A DNA stretch of 20,169 bases from positions 1-20,169 of the forward strand of contig CACXFD010000083.1 of NCBI GenBank assembly GCA_902766845.1. Reading direction: 5' to 3'. A program made the position numbers and the translations under genes. The DNA comes from an uncultured Lachnospiraceae bacterium (lineage in GTDB: Bacteria; Bacillota; Clostridia; Lachnospirales; Lachnospiraceae). Positions 1-5,931 of this stretch are shown here, in pieces (position 1 is the first letter of the stretch; each line of letters starts with the position of its first letter). The notes beneath the pieces are model-generated. The model searched no databases. It was not told where the DNA came from and was given only the letters and a program-made list of their open reading frames with translations.

Positions 1-709
1 CGAGCGTATCCACATCCTGCTTGACCGCGTACAGGCCGGCCAGGCTGTGGAGCTCGGCCATCAGAGCGTCCAGGTCCTTCTTCTCTTCCTTCGCGGCCGG
101 CGCCGGCGCGGCCTTGACGGTGCCCTGCGGGACACGGCCATCTGTCCGGCTCTCGTCCTTGCCGTCGGCCGTCCGGCCGGGCGTGACGCGGATGTAGGAG
201 CTGTTCACCTTGGGCATGGCCTTGCTGTCCAGGAAGCGGTCCATCGTGCGTCCGTAGTTCGTCAGCGCCTCGAGCTTGCCGTTGGACGTCTTGACGTCCA
301 GCGCGATCAGCCCCTGCCCCACGGTCTCGAAGACCTCCTTGAGCCGGCGCGAGACCGGGACGCGTTCCGACAGCACGGGCGGGCTCTTGCGCACATCGCC
401 GACCGCGAAGTAGGTGAGCGCGACCGGCACCTTGGTCAGGAACGTCATCGTATTCAGCCGGCGCGTGTAATAGAACGCCATGGCCTGGTCCTGCGTCAGC
501 GTGACCTCGGTGACCTCCGCGATGTACTTGAGCGCGCGGACGCCGGGGCGCCCGTCCGCAAAGGACAGATAGATCAGGAACTGCAGCATGTCCGCCTTCA
601 GGGCCTTCGGAAGCGTCAGCCGGGGATTGTCCGTCCCGCAGCCGGCCTTCTCCAGCGCCTGGGCCATGTCACGGGCCCACTGCCAGTCCTTTTTCACGTT
701 ATCGTTCAT
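1..709 (-). CDS. AAA+ ATPase of SpoVK/CbbX type, N-terminal part (3' end outside window)
   Basis: Reading leftward from an ATG at 709, the frame stays open for 236 codons to the window edge, so only the N-terminal region is visible. The last visible residues, LHSLAGLYAVKQDVDTL (about 220-236), match the conserved entry of SpoVK/CbbX-type AAA+ ATPases (form L-x-LIGL-x-x-VK-x-E-V), which precedes Walker A by about 30 residues. Walker A itself would lie outside. Residues about 20-130 are mostly helical and include LQFLIYLSFADGRPGVRAL, which resembles a TerB-like domain; this is a weak impression. An Ala/Pro/Lys-rich linker (about 195-215) joins the two parts. The ATG overlaps the stop of the upstream methyltransferase gene as ATGA, with AAGGG about 8 bases before it, so the two are translationally coupled. 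AAA+ membership is likely but not proven here; the substrate is unknown. Confidence 0.6.
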   Translation of the reverse strand, partial: MNDNVKKDWQWARDMAQALEKAGCGTDNPRLTLPKALKADMLQFLIYLSFADGRPGVRALKYIAEVTEVTLTQDQAMAFYYTRRLNTMTFLTKVPVALTYFAVGDVRKSPPVLSERVPVSRRLKEVFETVGQGLIALDVKTSNGKLEALTNYGRTMDRFLDSKAMPKVNSSYIRVTPGRTADGKDESRTDGRVPQGTVKAAPAPAAKEEKKDLDALMAELHSLAGLYAVKQDVDTL

Positions 710-1854
710 TCTTTGATCCCTTCCGGCATCGGGAGATTGGTGATCAGCAGGTGCTCGGTGTTGCGGTCGTTGCGGCTGCGTACGTTATACATGTAGCGGT
801 TGTCGAAGCTGCAGACCGTGAGGCCCCGGTCCAGGTACAGCGACCGGATCAGCTCCGTATTCTTGATGACCAGCAGGAAATCCGCTTCCGTCTTCAGAAG
901 ACGCGCGGCCAGCCTCTCCTGGTCTGATCCGTCGAACGCGTGGCCTTCGTAGGCGTTGAACGTGGTATCATACGGCGGGTCCAGGAAGATGAAATCCCCG
1001 CGGCGCGGATTCGTGCGGTCCCAGAACGCCTCGAAATCCTCGGCGCAGATGACCGCGCGCCGCAGCAGGTGCCGTGTCTTCTCCGAGAAGATCTCGTCGC
1101 ACTTGCGCAGCATGGATTTTTTATTATACGACAGGCCGCCGTACGGGATGTTGAATTCTCCCTGGCGGTTATACCGGAACATGCTTCCGTAGCAGTACTC
1201 GCGGATAAAAAAGAAATTCGCGGTCGCGGTCTCGGGGCGCAGATACCGGATGCGTCCGAGCGCGATGTCGTTCTCGAGCGCGCGCAGGTACAGGTACAGC
1301 CCGCCGGTAAAGCCGGTCAGCAGGTTGTCCCGCAGGTCCTCCCGTGACAGCCGGAAGCCCTGACGGGCTTCGTTGGCCGCGGTGCGGATCAGCTTGTCCG
1401 CCGCCGCGCCGGCCATCTCCCGCAGCAGGCGCCCCTCGTCCAGCGGGACCAGGCTCCCGAACAGCGGACGAAGGTCTGCCATCAGCTCCTGCACGTAGGC
1501 CGCAAAGCGGTCCCGCACGGCACTGCCGGACAGCCGTTCCGCCATATAGTCCGCGTACCAGACGCAGAACGTCTCCGTATCCGCGCCCACGCGCGCCTGC
1601 AGGCCGTCCCAGAGGCCGCCGTAGGCGTACATGGTCTCGCGAAACAGCGCGTTGTCCTCGCCGATCATGCGGTAGAACGTCATCAGGCCCTGCGACGTGT
1701 CATTGATCCAGGCACGCTCCGGCTCCAGATGGAAATAGACGGCCCCGCCGCCGAAGAACGGTTCGATATAACGCTCGGGATCCTTCGGAAGGAACGGTTC
1801 GAGCTTCGGGATCTCGGAGGATTTTCCTCCGGGCCATTTGATGATCGGTCTCAT
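706..1854 (-). CDS. DNA adenine methyltransferase, Dam/D12 class
   Basis: This encodes a 382-residue N6-adenine DNA methyltransferase that transfers a methyl group from S-adenosylmethionine to adenine in duplex DNA. Visible family landmarks are IKWPGGK near the N-terminus (5-11), the AdoMet motif I EPFFGGGAVYF (31-41), the Dam-type FRYNRQGEFNIPYGG segment (226-240) and catalytic motif IV DPPY (292-295). The start is placed at the ATG at 1854 because AGGAGG sits 8-9 bases upstream and the family motif begins immediately after; a longer open frame to 1983 crosses the promoter. The family is usually about 270-300 residues, and the extra length lies between motif I and the FRYN segment, where target-recognition sequences reside. 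No restriction endonuclease is visible next to it. The stop overlaps the next ATG (ATGA), tying it to the AAA+ gene. The recognition sequence cannot be read from the protein. Confidence 0.92.
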   Translation of the reverse strand: MRPIIKWPGGKSSEIPKLEPFLPKDPERYIEPFFGGGAVYFHLEPERAWINDTSQGLMTFYRMIGEDNALFRETMYAYGGLWDGLQARVGADTETFCVWYADYMAERLSGSAVRDRFAAYVQELMADLRPLFGSLVPLDEGRLLREMAGAAADKLIRTAANEARQGFRLSREDLRDNLLTGFTGGLYLYLRALENDIALGRIRYLRPETATANFFFIREYCYGSMFRYNRQGEFNIPYGGLSYNKKSMLRKCDEIFSEKTRHLLRRAVICAEDFEAFWDRTNPRRGDFIFLDPPYDTTFNAYEGHAFDGSDQERLAARLLKTEADFLLVIKNTELIRSLYLDRGLTVCSFDNRYMYNVRSRNDRNTEHLLITNLPMPEGIKE

Positions 1855-1891
1855 GTCTGCGCCTCCTGCTGCCAAGCGGTCAACCTTATGT

Positions 1892-1921
1892 ATTATACCC
1901 GAACCGGCGCATGCATGACAA
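1892..1921 (-). promoter_or_regulatory. Sigma-A promoter of the dam-like gene
   Basis: On the minus strand TTGTCA (1921-1916) and TATAAT (1897-1892) are separated by 18 bases. That gives 5 of 6 and 6 of 6 matches to the sigma-A consensus. The expected transcript start is about 30 bases before the dam ATG, leaving a short leader that holds AGGAGG. Confidence 0.8.
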
Positions 1922-2025
1922 GTCTTTTCCAAAGAAACACCGCCACGGCGCCGGCGCGGCGGGACGCCGCGTGCGGGCGGCACGGAGCCGGCGCACCGAA
2001 GCGGCGATGTCCGGCCCGCGCGGCA

Positions 2026-2055
2026 TAAAAAGAGCCCGGCCGCAGGGCCGGGCTC
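2026..2055 (-). terminator. Intrinsic terminator of the glycosyltransferase gene
   Basis: A perfect 10-bp GC-rich inverted repeat (arms 2032-2041 and 2046-2055, loop of 4) is followed on the minus strand by a run of five T (2031-2027). It lies about 75 bases beyond the glycosyltransferase stop and ahead of the dam promoter, separating the two units. The remaining spacer (1922-2025 and 2056-2128) shows nothing else that I can support. Confidence 0.9.
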
Positions 2056-2128
2056 CGTGTCTTCCTTCCTGTTTTATGTCGATTCGGTCATGCGGCCGGT
2101 GCGGCCGCTTCATCGCCTGCACGGTCTC

Positions 2129-3463
2129 TTACAGCTCCGCCCTGGTCGCGCTCCGCGCCGCCACCGCCTTGTGCGGGATCGGCTTCCATGTCACCCGGCC
2201 AAACGTGGCCGCGACCGTGATCGGGATGTAGGTGGCCGTATAGATCGGGAACAGCAGCAGATAGCCGATCTTCCGGCCGGCCGTCGTATGGATCTGCTTC
2301 CATTCCGTGATCAGCGTGACCCCGCCGATCACGAGCAGGCCCAGATAGCCGCTCAGCACGGAACGGCCCGCCATCTCCAGGACCTCCCGGCAGAACAGCA
2401 TGCCCCAGCCCATCGTCAGGAACAGCCGGACCGCGGACAGGATCCCGAGCAGGCATCCGACGTACATGCCGACGGTCTGCATCAGGAAGATCAGGATATC
2501 ATAGGAGGCAAAGTCGCGCATCGTGATCACGCGCCGCAGCAGTTCCCCGCCGTGCACGCGCAGCACCTGCAGCATGCCCTTGGACCAGCGCATGCGCTGG
2601 TGGAACGACACCTTGAAATCCGTCGGCTGTTCATCATAGAAAACGGCCTTCGGGCAATAGCCGATCCGCTCGCCCTTCAGGATCTGTTCGACCGTGAACT
2701 GGATGTCCTCGGTCAGCAGATGCTGCGGCCAGCCGCCCTGGGCGATCAGGATCTCCTTCGCGATCAGATACCCGGTCCCGGACACCGCGCAGCTGGTGCC
2801 CAGCTCCATGCGCGCCTGGTTCATGTAGCGGGCCTCGCGCAGGAACATCAGGCCGTAGCCGGCCGAGATCCAGTTGTCGCCGTAATTCTTGGAATTGCGG
2901 TAGCTCGTGACCACCCGGAAGCCCGCGGAGAACGCCTTGTCCATCTCCCGCACATACTGCGGATCCAGCAGGTTGTCCGCGTCAAAGATGAAGAAACCGT
3001 CGCACGCGGCCGCGGCCCGCGCGGCCTTTTCCGCCGCGTCCTCTCCGCCGAAGCCCTCCGTGCGCAGGTCCTCCCGCTTTCCGGACGTGCCGAGCATGGC
3101 GCCGAGCAGCTCGTCCAGCGCGTAGCCCTTGCCCACGCGGATGCGGTCGAACCGTTCATAGACGATGGCTCCCGCGCGGCGGGCCGCGTCGGCCGTGCCG
3201 TCCGTACAGTTGTCCGCGACCACGAAGACACGGATCTTGTCCGACGGATAGTCCTGCGCGCGCAGGCTCCCGATCAGCTGGCCGATCACGTTCTCCTCGT
3301 TGCGCGCGGCGATCAGCACGCCGTACGTGTGCTCCTTGCCCGGCCCGAAGACCGGCTGCTTTTTCAAAAGGGAAACGATGATATAATATCCCTGATAGGC
3401 GAACGCGGCCGCGAAAACGAACGATACGGCCAGCAGTGCCCATCGCATCAATGCTTCTTCCAT
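2129..3463 (-). CDS. Membrane-bound family 2 glycosyltransferase
   Basis: The 444-residue product is a processive-type GT2 enzyme at the cytoplasmic membrane, likely making or decorating a surface polysaccharide; donor and product are not evident. It has one N-terminal membrane helix (about 7-32), then the GT-A core: VLIAARNEE (49-57), VVADNCTDGT (81-90), the metal/nucleotide-binding DADN (161-164), the acceptor-side TED (251-253) and QRMRW (289-293), the Q/RxxRW signature of BcsA/NodC/hyaluronan synthase relatives. Three or four hydrophobic segments follow (about 323-350, 368-386, 399-421). Residues 122-155 form an Ala/Glu-rich insert just before DADN that looks variable. The start at 3463 is chosen because GGAGG precedes it by 5 bases; an upstream in-frame ATG at 3496 lacks such a site. 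It is monocistronic, with a promoter and a terminator of its own, and is divergent from the metalloregulator gene. Confidence 0.88.
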   Translation of the reverse strand: MEEALMRWALLAVSFVFAAAFAYQGYYIIVSLLKKQPVFGPGKEHTYGVLIAARNEENVIGQLIGSLRAQDYPSDKIRVFVVADNCTDGTADAARRAGAIVYERFDRIRVGKGYALDELLGAMLGTSGKREDLRTEGFGGEDAAEKAARAAAACDGFFIFDADNLLDPQYVREMDKAFSAGFRVVTSYRNSKNYGDNWISAGYGLMFLREARYMNQARMELGTSCAVSGTGYLIAKEILIAQGGWPQHLLTEDIQFTVEQILKGERIGYCPKAVFYDEQPTDFKVSFHQRMRWSKGMLQVLRVHGGELLRRVITMRDFASYDILIFLMQTVGMYVGCLLGILSAVRLFLTMGWGMLFCREVLEMAGRSVLSGYLGLLVIGGVTLITEWKQIHTTAGRKIGYLLLFPIYTATYIPITVAATFGRVTWKPIPHKAVAARSATRAEL

Positions 3464-3514
3464 AGATCCTCCGAACCTCCTCCCGAAAAACAGCATACAC
3501 GGGAGTTACTAAGA

Positions 3515-3543
3515 ATTATACAACCTATTTCTGAAAAAATCAC
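3515..3543 (-). promoter_or_regulatory. Candidate promoter of the glycosyltransferase gene
   Basis: A perfect TATAAT (minus strand, 3520-3515) sits 52 bases before the start codon. The -35 region at the proper distance (GTGATT, 3543-3538) is poor, so the assignment rests mainly on the -10 element and the AT-rich surroundings, which stand out in this GC-rich region. Confidence 0.6.
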
Positions 3544-3602
3544 GTTTCTGTTCTTACGATTTTCTGAAGCATGAAACCGTTTCCTTTTTGGCCGGACTGT
3601 GG

Positions 3603-3608
3603 TATACT
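3603..3608 (+). promoter_or_regulatory. Candidate -10 element of the metalloregulator gene
   Basis: TATACT lies about 70 bases before the DtxR-like start, within an AT-rich stretch divergent from the glycosyltransferase promoter. No good -35 hexamer is seen at 16-18 bases upstream. A weak -35 would be compatible with regulation by a bound factor, but no clear operator palindrome can be read. Confidence 0.4.
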
Positions 3609-3677
3609 TCTTGTAAGGCCGTCCGCCGGACGGCCGATGACCGTTTATCCTCATTACAGCCGGAGGTATTGTCCGCA

Positions 3678-4058
3678 ATGAAGATCCAGAAATCCGCGGA
3701 AGACTATCTGGAGACCATTCTGATTCTGAGCCGGCGCAAAACGCAGGTCCGCTCGATCGATATCGTGAATGAGCTCTCTTTCTCGAAGCCCAGCGTCAGT
3801 GTCGCCATGAAGAATCTCCGTGAGAACGGATACGTCAACATGGATAACGACGGCTTCATCACGCTGACGGACGCGGGACGCCGGATCGCCGAAATGATCT
3901 ATGACCGCCACACGGTCCTCACCCGCTGGCTCGTCTGGCTCGGCGTGGATGAAAAGACCGCGGCGGAAGACGCCTGCCTGATGGAGCATACGATGAGCCA
4001 GGAGACGTTCCATCTGATGAAGGACCATATCCTGAAGGAGATCGGGGAGGAAGCCTGA
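3678..4058 (+). CDS. Metal-dependent transcriptional regulator, DtxR/MntR family
   Basis: This 126-residue repressor would bind DNA when loaded with Fe(II) or Mn(II) and control metal uptake or storage genes. The N-terminal winged helix-turn-helix (about 5-65; recognition region SKPSVSVAMKNL) is followed by the dimerisation/metal-binding domain (about 66-126); the C-terminal SH3-like domain of long DtxR proteins is absent, as in MntR. By alignment from memory, D9 and E12 (AEDYLET) match MntR D8 and E11, H78 matches H77, and E103-H104 match E102-H103, while the MntR E99 position is C100 as in DtxR/IdeR (CxxEH). The site is therefore mixed, and iron rather than manganese sensing is plausible but inferred. 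The ATG at 3678 is preferred because the family begins there and GGAGG lies 11 bases upstream. No metal transporter gene is adjacent. Confidence 0.87.
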   Translation: MKIQKSAEDYLETILILSRRKTQVRSIDIVNELSFSKPSVSVAMKNLRENGYVNMDNDGFITLTDAGRRIAEMIYDRHTVLTRWLVWLGVDEKTAAEDACLMEHTMSQETFHLMKDHILKEIGEEA

Positions 4059-4084
4059 CCGGCCCCGCGTCCTTTTGAAACTCA

Positions 4085-4113
4085 TTGACAGACCCGCGGA
4101 GACGTGCTATCCT
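4085..4113 (+). promoter_or_regulatory. Strong sigma-A promoter ahead of a terminated leader
   Basis: TTGACA (4085-4090) and TATCCT (4108-4113) are separated by exactly 17 bases, and TG at 4105-4106 adds an extended -10. Transcription should start near 4119-4121. There is no start codon with a ribosome binding site until the TM1266-like gene at 4353. Confidence 0.8.
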
Positions 4114-4118
4114 ATCTC

Positions 4119-4262
4119 CGTTCCCCGGTGCGCGGAAAGGATCTTTTCCTGACGGCAAACCTGGTTCCTTTTTCTCTGTCCTGCCGGAAAAGCCGCGGCT
4201 GCTCCGGGAGACCGCAGATCATAAAAGAACTCAGGAAGGCTGCGCATCGCGCAGCCTTTTTT
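4119..4262 (+). ncRNA. Structured leader or small RNA of unknown class
   Basis: The predicted transcript runs about 145 bases from the promoter at 4085 to the terminator at 4236. Pairings visible by eye are GGAAA with UUUCC (about 4135-4149), CGGCA with UGCCG around a long loop (about 4152-4187), and GCGG (4195-4198) with CCGC (4212-4215). GGCTGC (4197-4202) could instead pair with GCAGCC in the 3' arm of the terminator (4251-4256), which would break the terminator. I recognise no T-box, TPP, FMN, SAM, cobalamin, 6S or SRP RNA signature. It may be a riboswitch-like attenuator of the downstream operon or an independent small RNA. No promoter is obvious between the terminator and the next gene, which favours attenuation. 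Confidence 0.5.
4236..4262 (+). terminator. Intrinsic terminator or attenuator before the TM1266-like gene
   Basis: Arms AAGGCTGCGC (4236-4245) and GCGCAGCCTT (4249-4258) enclose a 3-base loop, and six T (4257-4262) follow. It stands 90 bases upstream of the TM1266-like start and downstream of the strong promoter at 4085, a typical attenuator arrangement. A second hairpin without T run (arms 4313-4319 and 4324-4330) lies just ahead of the next gene's ribosome binding site. Confidence 0.9.
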
Positions 4263-4352
4263 GTGTCCCCCCAGCCCGTTCCCGGGTCGGTGCCGGACGC
4301 AGAAAGCCACCCGCCGGACGGCTGTCCGGCCTGAAACAGAAAGGAGACCAAC

Positions 4353-4607
4353 ATGGAAAACCGTGTCGCACTGATCGGCGTGATCGTGGAGAATTCCGAG
4401 AGCGTGGAGAAAATGAACGCGATCCTGCATGAGTACAGCCGCTTCGTGATCGGCCGCATGGGACTGCCTCACCGTGAACGCGGGCTGTTCATCATCAGCC
4501 TCGTGCTCGACGCGCCGCAGGACACCATCAGCGCCCTCTCCGGCAAGCTCGGCAATCTGCCCGGAATCACCACGAAGACCATCCTGTCCCGCCTGACAGA
4601 GGCCTAA
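4353..4607 (+). CDS. TM1266-like iron-only hydrogenase system putative regulator
   Basis: This 84-residue protein matches the small ferredoxin-fold family named after Thermotoga TM1266, typically 75-90 residues and often found beside [FeFe]-hydrogenase maturation genes. Recognised features are the NRVALIGVIVEN opening, the VEKMNAILHEYSRFVIGRMG helix/strand region, REKGL-like RERGLFIISLVLDA, and the SALSGKLGNLPGI ending. The family name is a prediction from gene context; no enzyme residues or helix-turn-helix are seen, and a small-molecule-binding role (NikR/ACT-like fold) is plausible. The start is supported by AGGAG 8 bases upstream. It is the first gene of the likely unit with the solute-binding protein and the ABC fusion, and it sits behind the leader terminator. 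No hydrogenase or HydE/F/G gene is present in the window. Confidence 0.85.
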   Translation: MENRVALIGVIVENSESVEKMNAILHEYSRFVIGRMGLPHRERGLFIISLVLDAPQDTISALSGKLGNLPGITTKTILSRLTEA

Positions 4608-4742
4608 CAGAGACCCATCCGGACTGCCCGCCTGCCGCGTCCGGCCGCGATATCGTGCCAGCCCGCATCAGCGTGCCGGCCGTATGCGCGTCCGACCGCG
4701 CAGCCGGCCCGTCCGGTCCACATCCAGAAAGAAGGTAAACGT

Positions 4743-5849
4743 ATGAAACTCCTGAAGAAATGGCTGCCCCTGGCCCTGTGCCTGGCCATGATCCTGAGCC
4801 TCGCCGCCTGCGGCAAGGCCCCGACCCCGTCCACCGCGGCTCCGACCGAAGCGCCCACCAAGGAAGAGACGCAGGCTCCGGAGACCACGAAGGCTCCCGA
4901 GACCGAAGCCCCGACCGAAGCCGCGCCGGATCCGGTCGTGACGCGCGTCGGCGCCCTGAAGGGACCCACCACGATGGGTCTCGTCAAGCTGATCAAGGAT
5001 CAGCAGGCCCTCGGCGACAAGGCCGCCATGCAGTTCACGATGGTCACGGCTGCGGATGAGCTGCTGGCTTCCATGGCGAAAAAGGAACTGGACATCATCC
5101 TGATCCCGGCCAACGTCGCAAGCATCTTCAACACCAAGGGCGTGGGCATCTCCGTCATCGACATCAACACGCTCGGCGTGCTTTACCTCGTCAGCAGCGA
5201 CACCTCGATCGCCTCGGTCGAAGACCTGAAGGGCAAGACGATCGCGCTGACCGGCAAGGGCAATACCCCGGACTACGTGCTCCAGTACCTGCTGAGCGAG
5301 CACGGCCTGTCCACCGACGACGTGACGCTCGAATACAAGTCCGAGGCCACCGAAGTCGCGGCCTATCTTGCCGAAACGGAAGGCGCCATCGGCCTGCTGC
5401 CGCAGCCGTTCGTGACCTCCGCACTGATGCAGAACGACAAGCTGTCCGTGGTCATGGACATGACCGAGCAGTGGGATCTGGCCCAGAAGGATGAGGAGAC
5501 CCCGTCCCGCCTGGTCACCGGCGTGACCGTGGTCCGCAATGAATTCCTGGACGAGCACCCGGCCGCGGTCGAGAACTTCCTGCTCGCGCACGCTGCCTCC
5601 ACGGACTTCACGAACACGAACGTGGACGAGGCCGCCGCGATCATCGAAGAGCTCGGCATCGTCGGCAAGGCGGCCATCGCGAAGAAGGCTATCCCGAACT
5701 GCAACATCGTCTGCCTGACCGGCGACGAGATGAAGGCGGCCCTCTCCGGCTACCTGAAGGTCCTCTATGACCTGAACCCGGCCAGCGTCGGCGGCGAGAA
5801 CAATCTGCCGGACGACAAGTTCTACTACGGCACCGGTATCTCCAAGTGA
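4743..5849 (+). CDS. ABC transporter solute-binding lipoprotein (NitT/TauT, SsuA/THI5-like)
   Basis: This 368-residue lipoprotein should capture a small substrate outside the membrane and deliver it to the adjacent ABC importer. A basic, hydrophobic signal peptide (1-22) ends in the lipobox LAAC, with Cys23 as the lipidated residue. Residues 24-64 are a Pro/Thr/Ala/Glu-rich tether containing repeated APTEAP/APETEAP units. From about 65 the protein resembles the NMT1/SsuA type: LLASMAKKELDIILIPAN, VEDLKGKTIALTGKG, a QPFV segment and RLVTGVTVVRNEFLDEHP, a typical passage of this family. The substrate cannot be read; relatives carry sulfonates, nitrate/bicarbonate, pyrimidine precursors of thiamine and others. 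The start has AGAAGG about 7-12 bases upstream. The 135-base gap from the previous gene holds no terminator, so co-transcription is likely; the fusion transporter starts 82 bases downstream. Confidence 0.9.
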   Translation: MKLLKKWLPLALCLAMILSLAACGKAPTPSTAAPTEAPTKEETQAPETTKAPETEAPTEAAPDPVVTRVGALKGPTTMGLVKLIKDQQALGDKAAMQFTMVTAADELLASMAKKELDIILIPANVASIFNTKGVGISVIDINTLGVLYLVSSDTSIASVEDLKGKTIALTGKGNTPDYVLQYLLSEHGLSTDDVTLEYKSEATEVAAYLAETEGAIGLLPQPFVTSALMQNDKLSVVMDMTEQWDLAQKDEETPSRLVTGVTVVRNEFLDEHPAAVENFLLAHAASTDFTNTNVDEAAAIIEELGIVGKAAIAKKAIPNCNIVCLTGDEMKAALSGYLKVLYDLNPASVGGENNLPDDKFYYGTGISK

Positions 5850-5931
5850 TCTGACCCGCATGACCGCGGCCCGTCCGGCGGGCCGCGGCCGGCCGTATCT
5901 TCTGCCGCAGCATGCGGCTCTCCGGAGGATC

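Noticed and set aside
706..1983. Longer version of the methyltransferase starting at 1983
   Set aside because: The extra 43 residues span the promoter at 1892-1921 and are low-complexity; the ATG at 1854 has AGGAGG and begins with the family motif.
2057..3574. 505-codon plus-strand frame opposite the glycosyltransferase
   Set aside because: The glycosyltransferase motifs (DADN, TED, QRMRW) are on the minus strand; the opposing product is His/Gln/Arg-rich without a domain.
4152..4190. GGCAAACC and nearby AAAAGCCGCGG resembling a c-di-GMP-I (GEMM) riboswitch
   Set aside because: The conserved GCAAAGCC/CUAA core and the closing GCAGCCGGGUUGCC segment are not present; the likeness is limited to a few bases.
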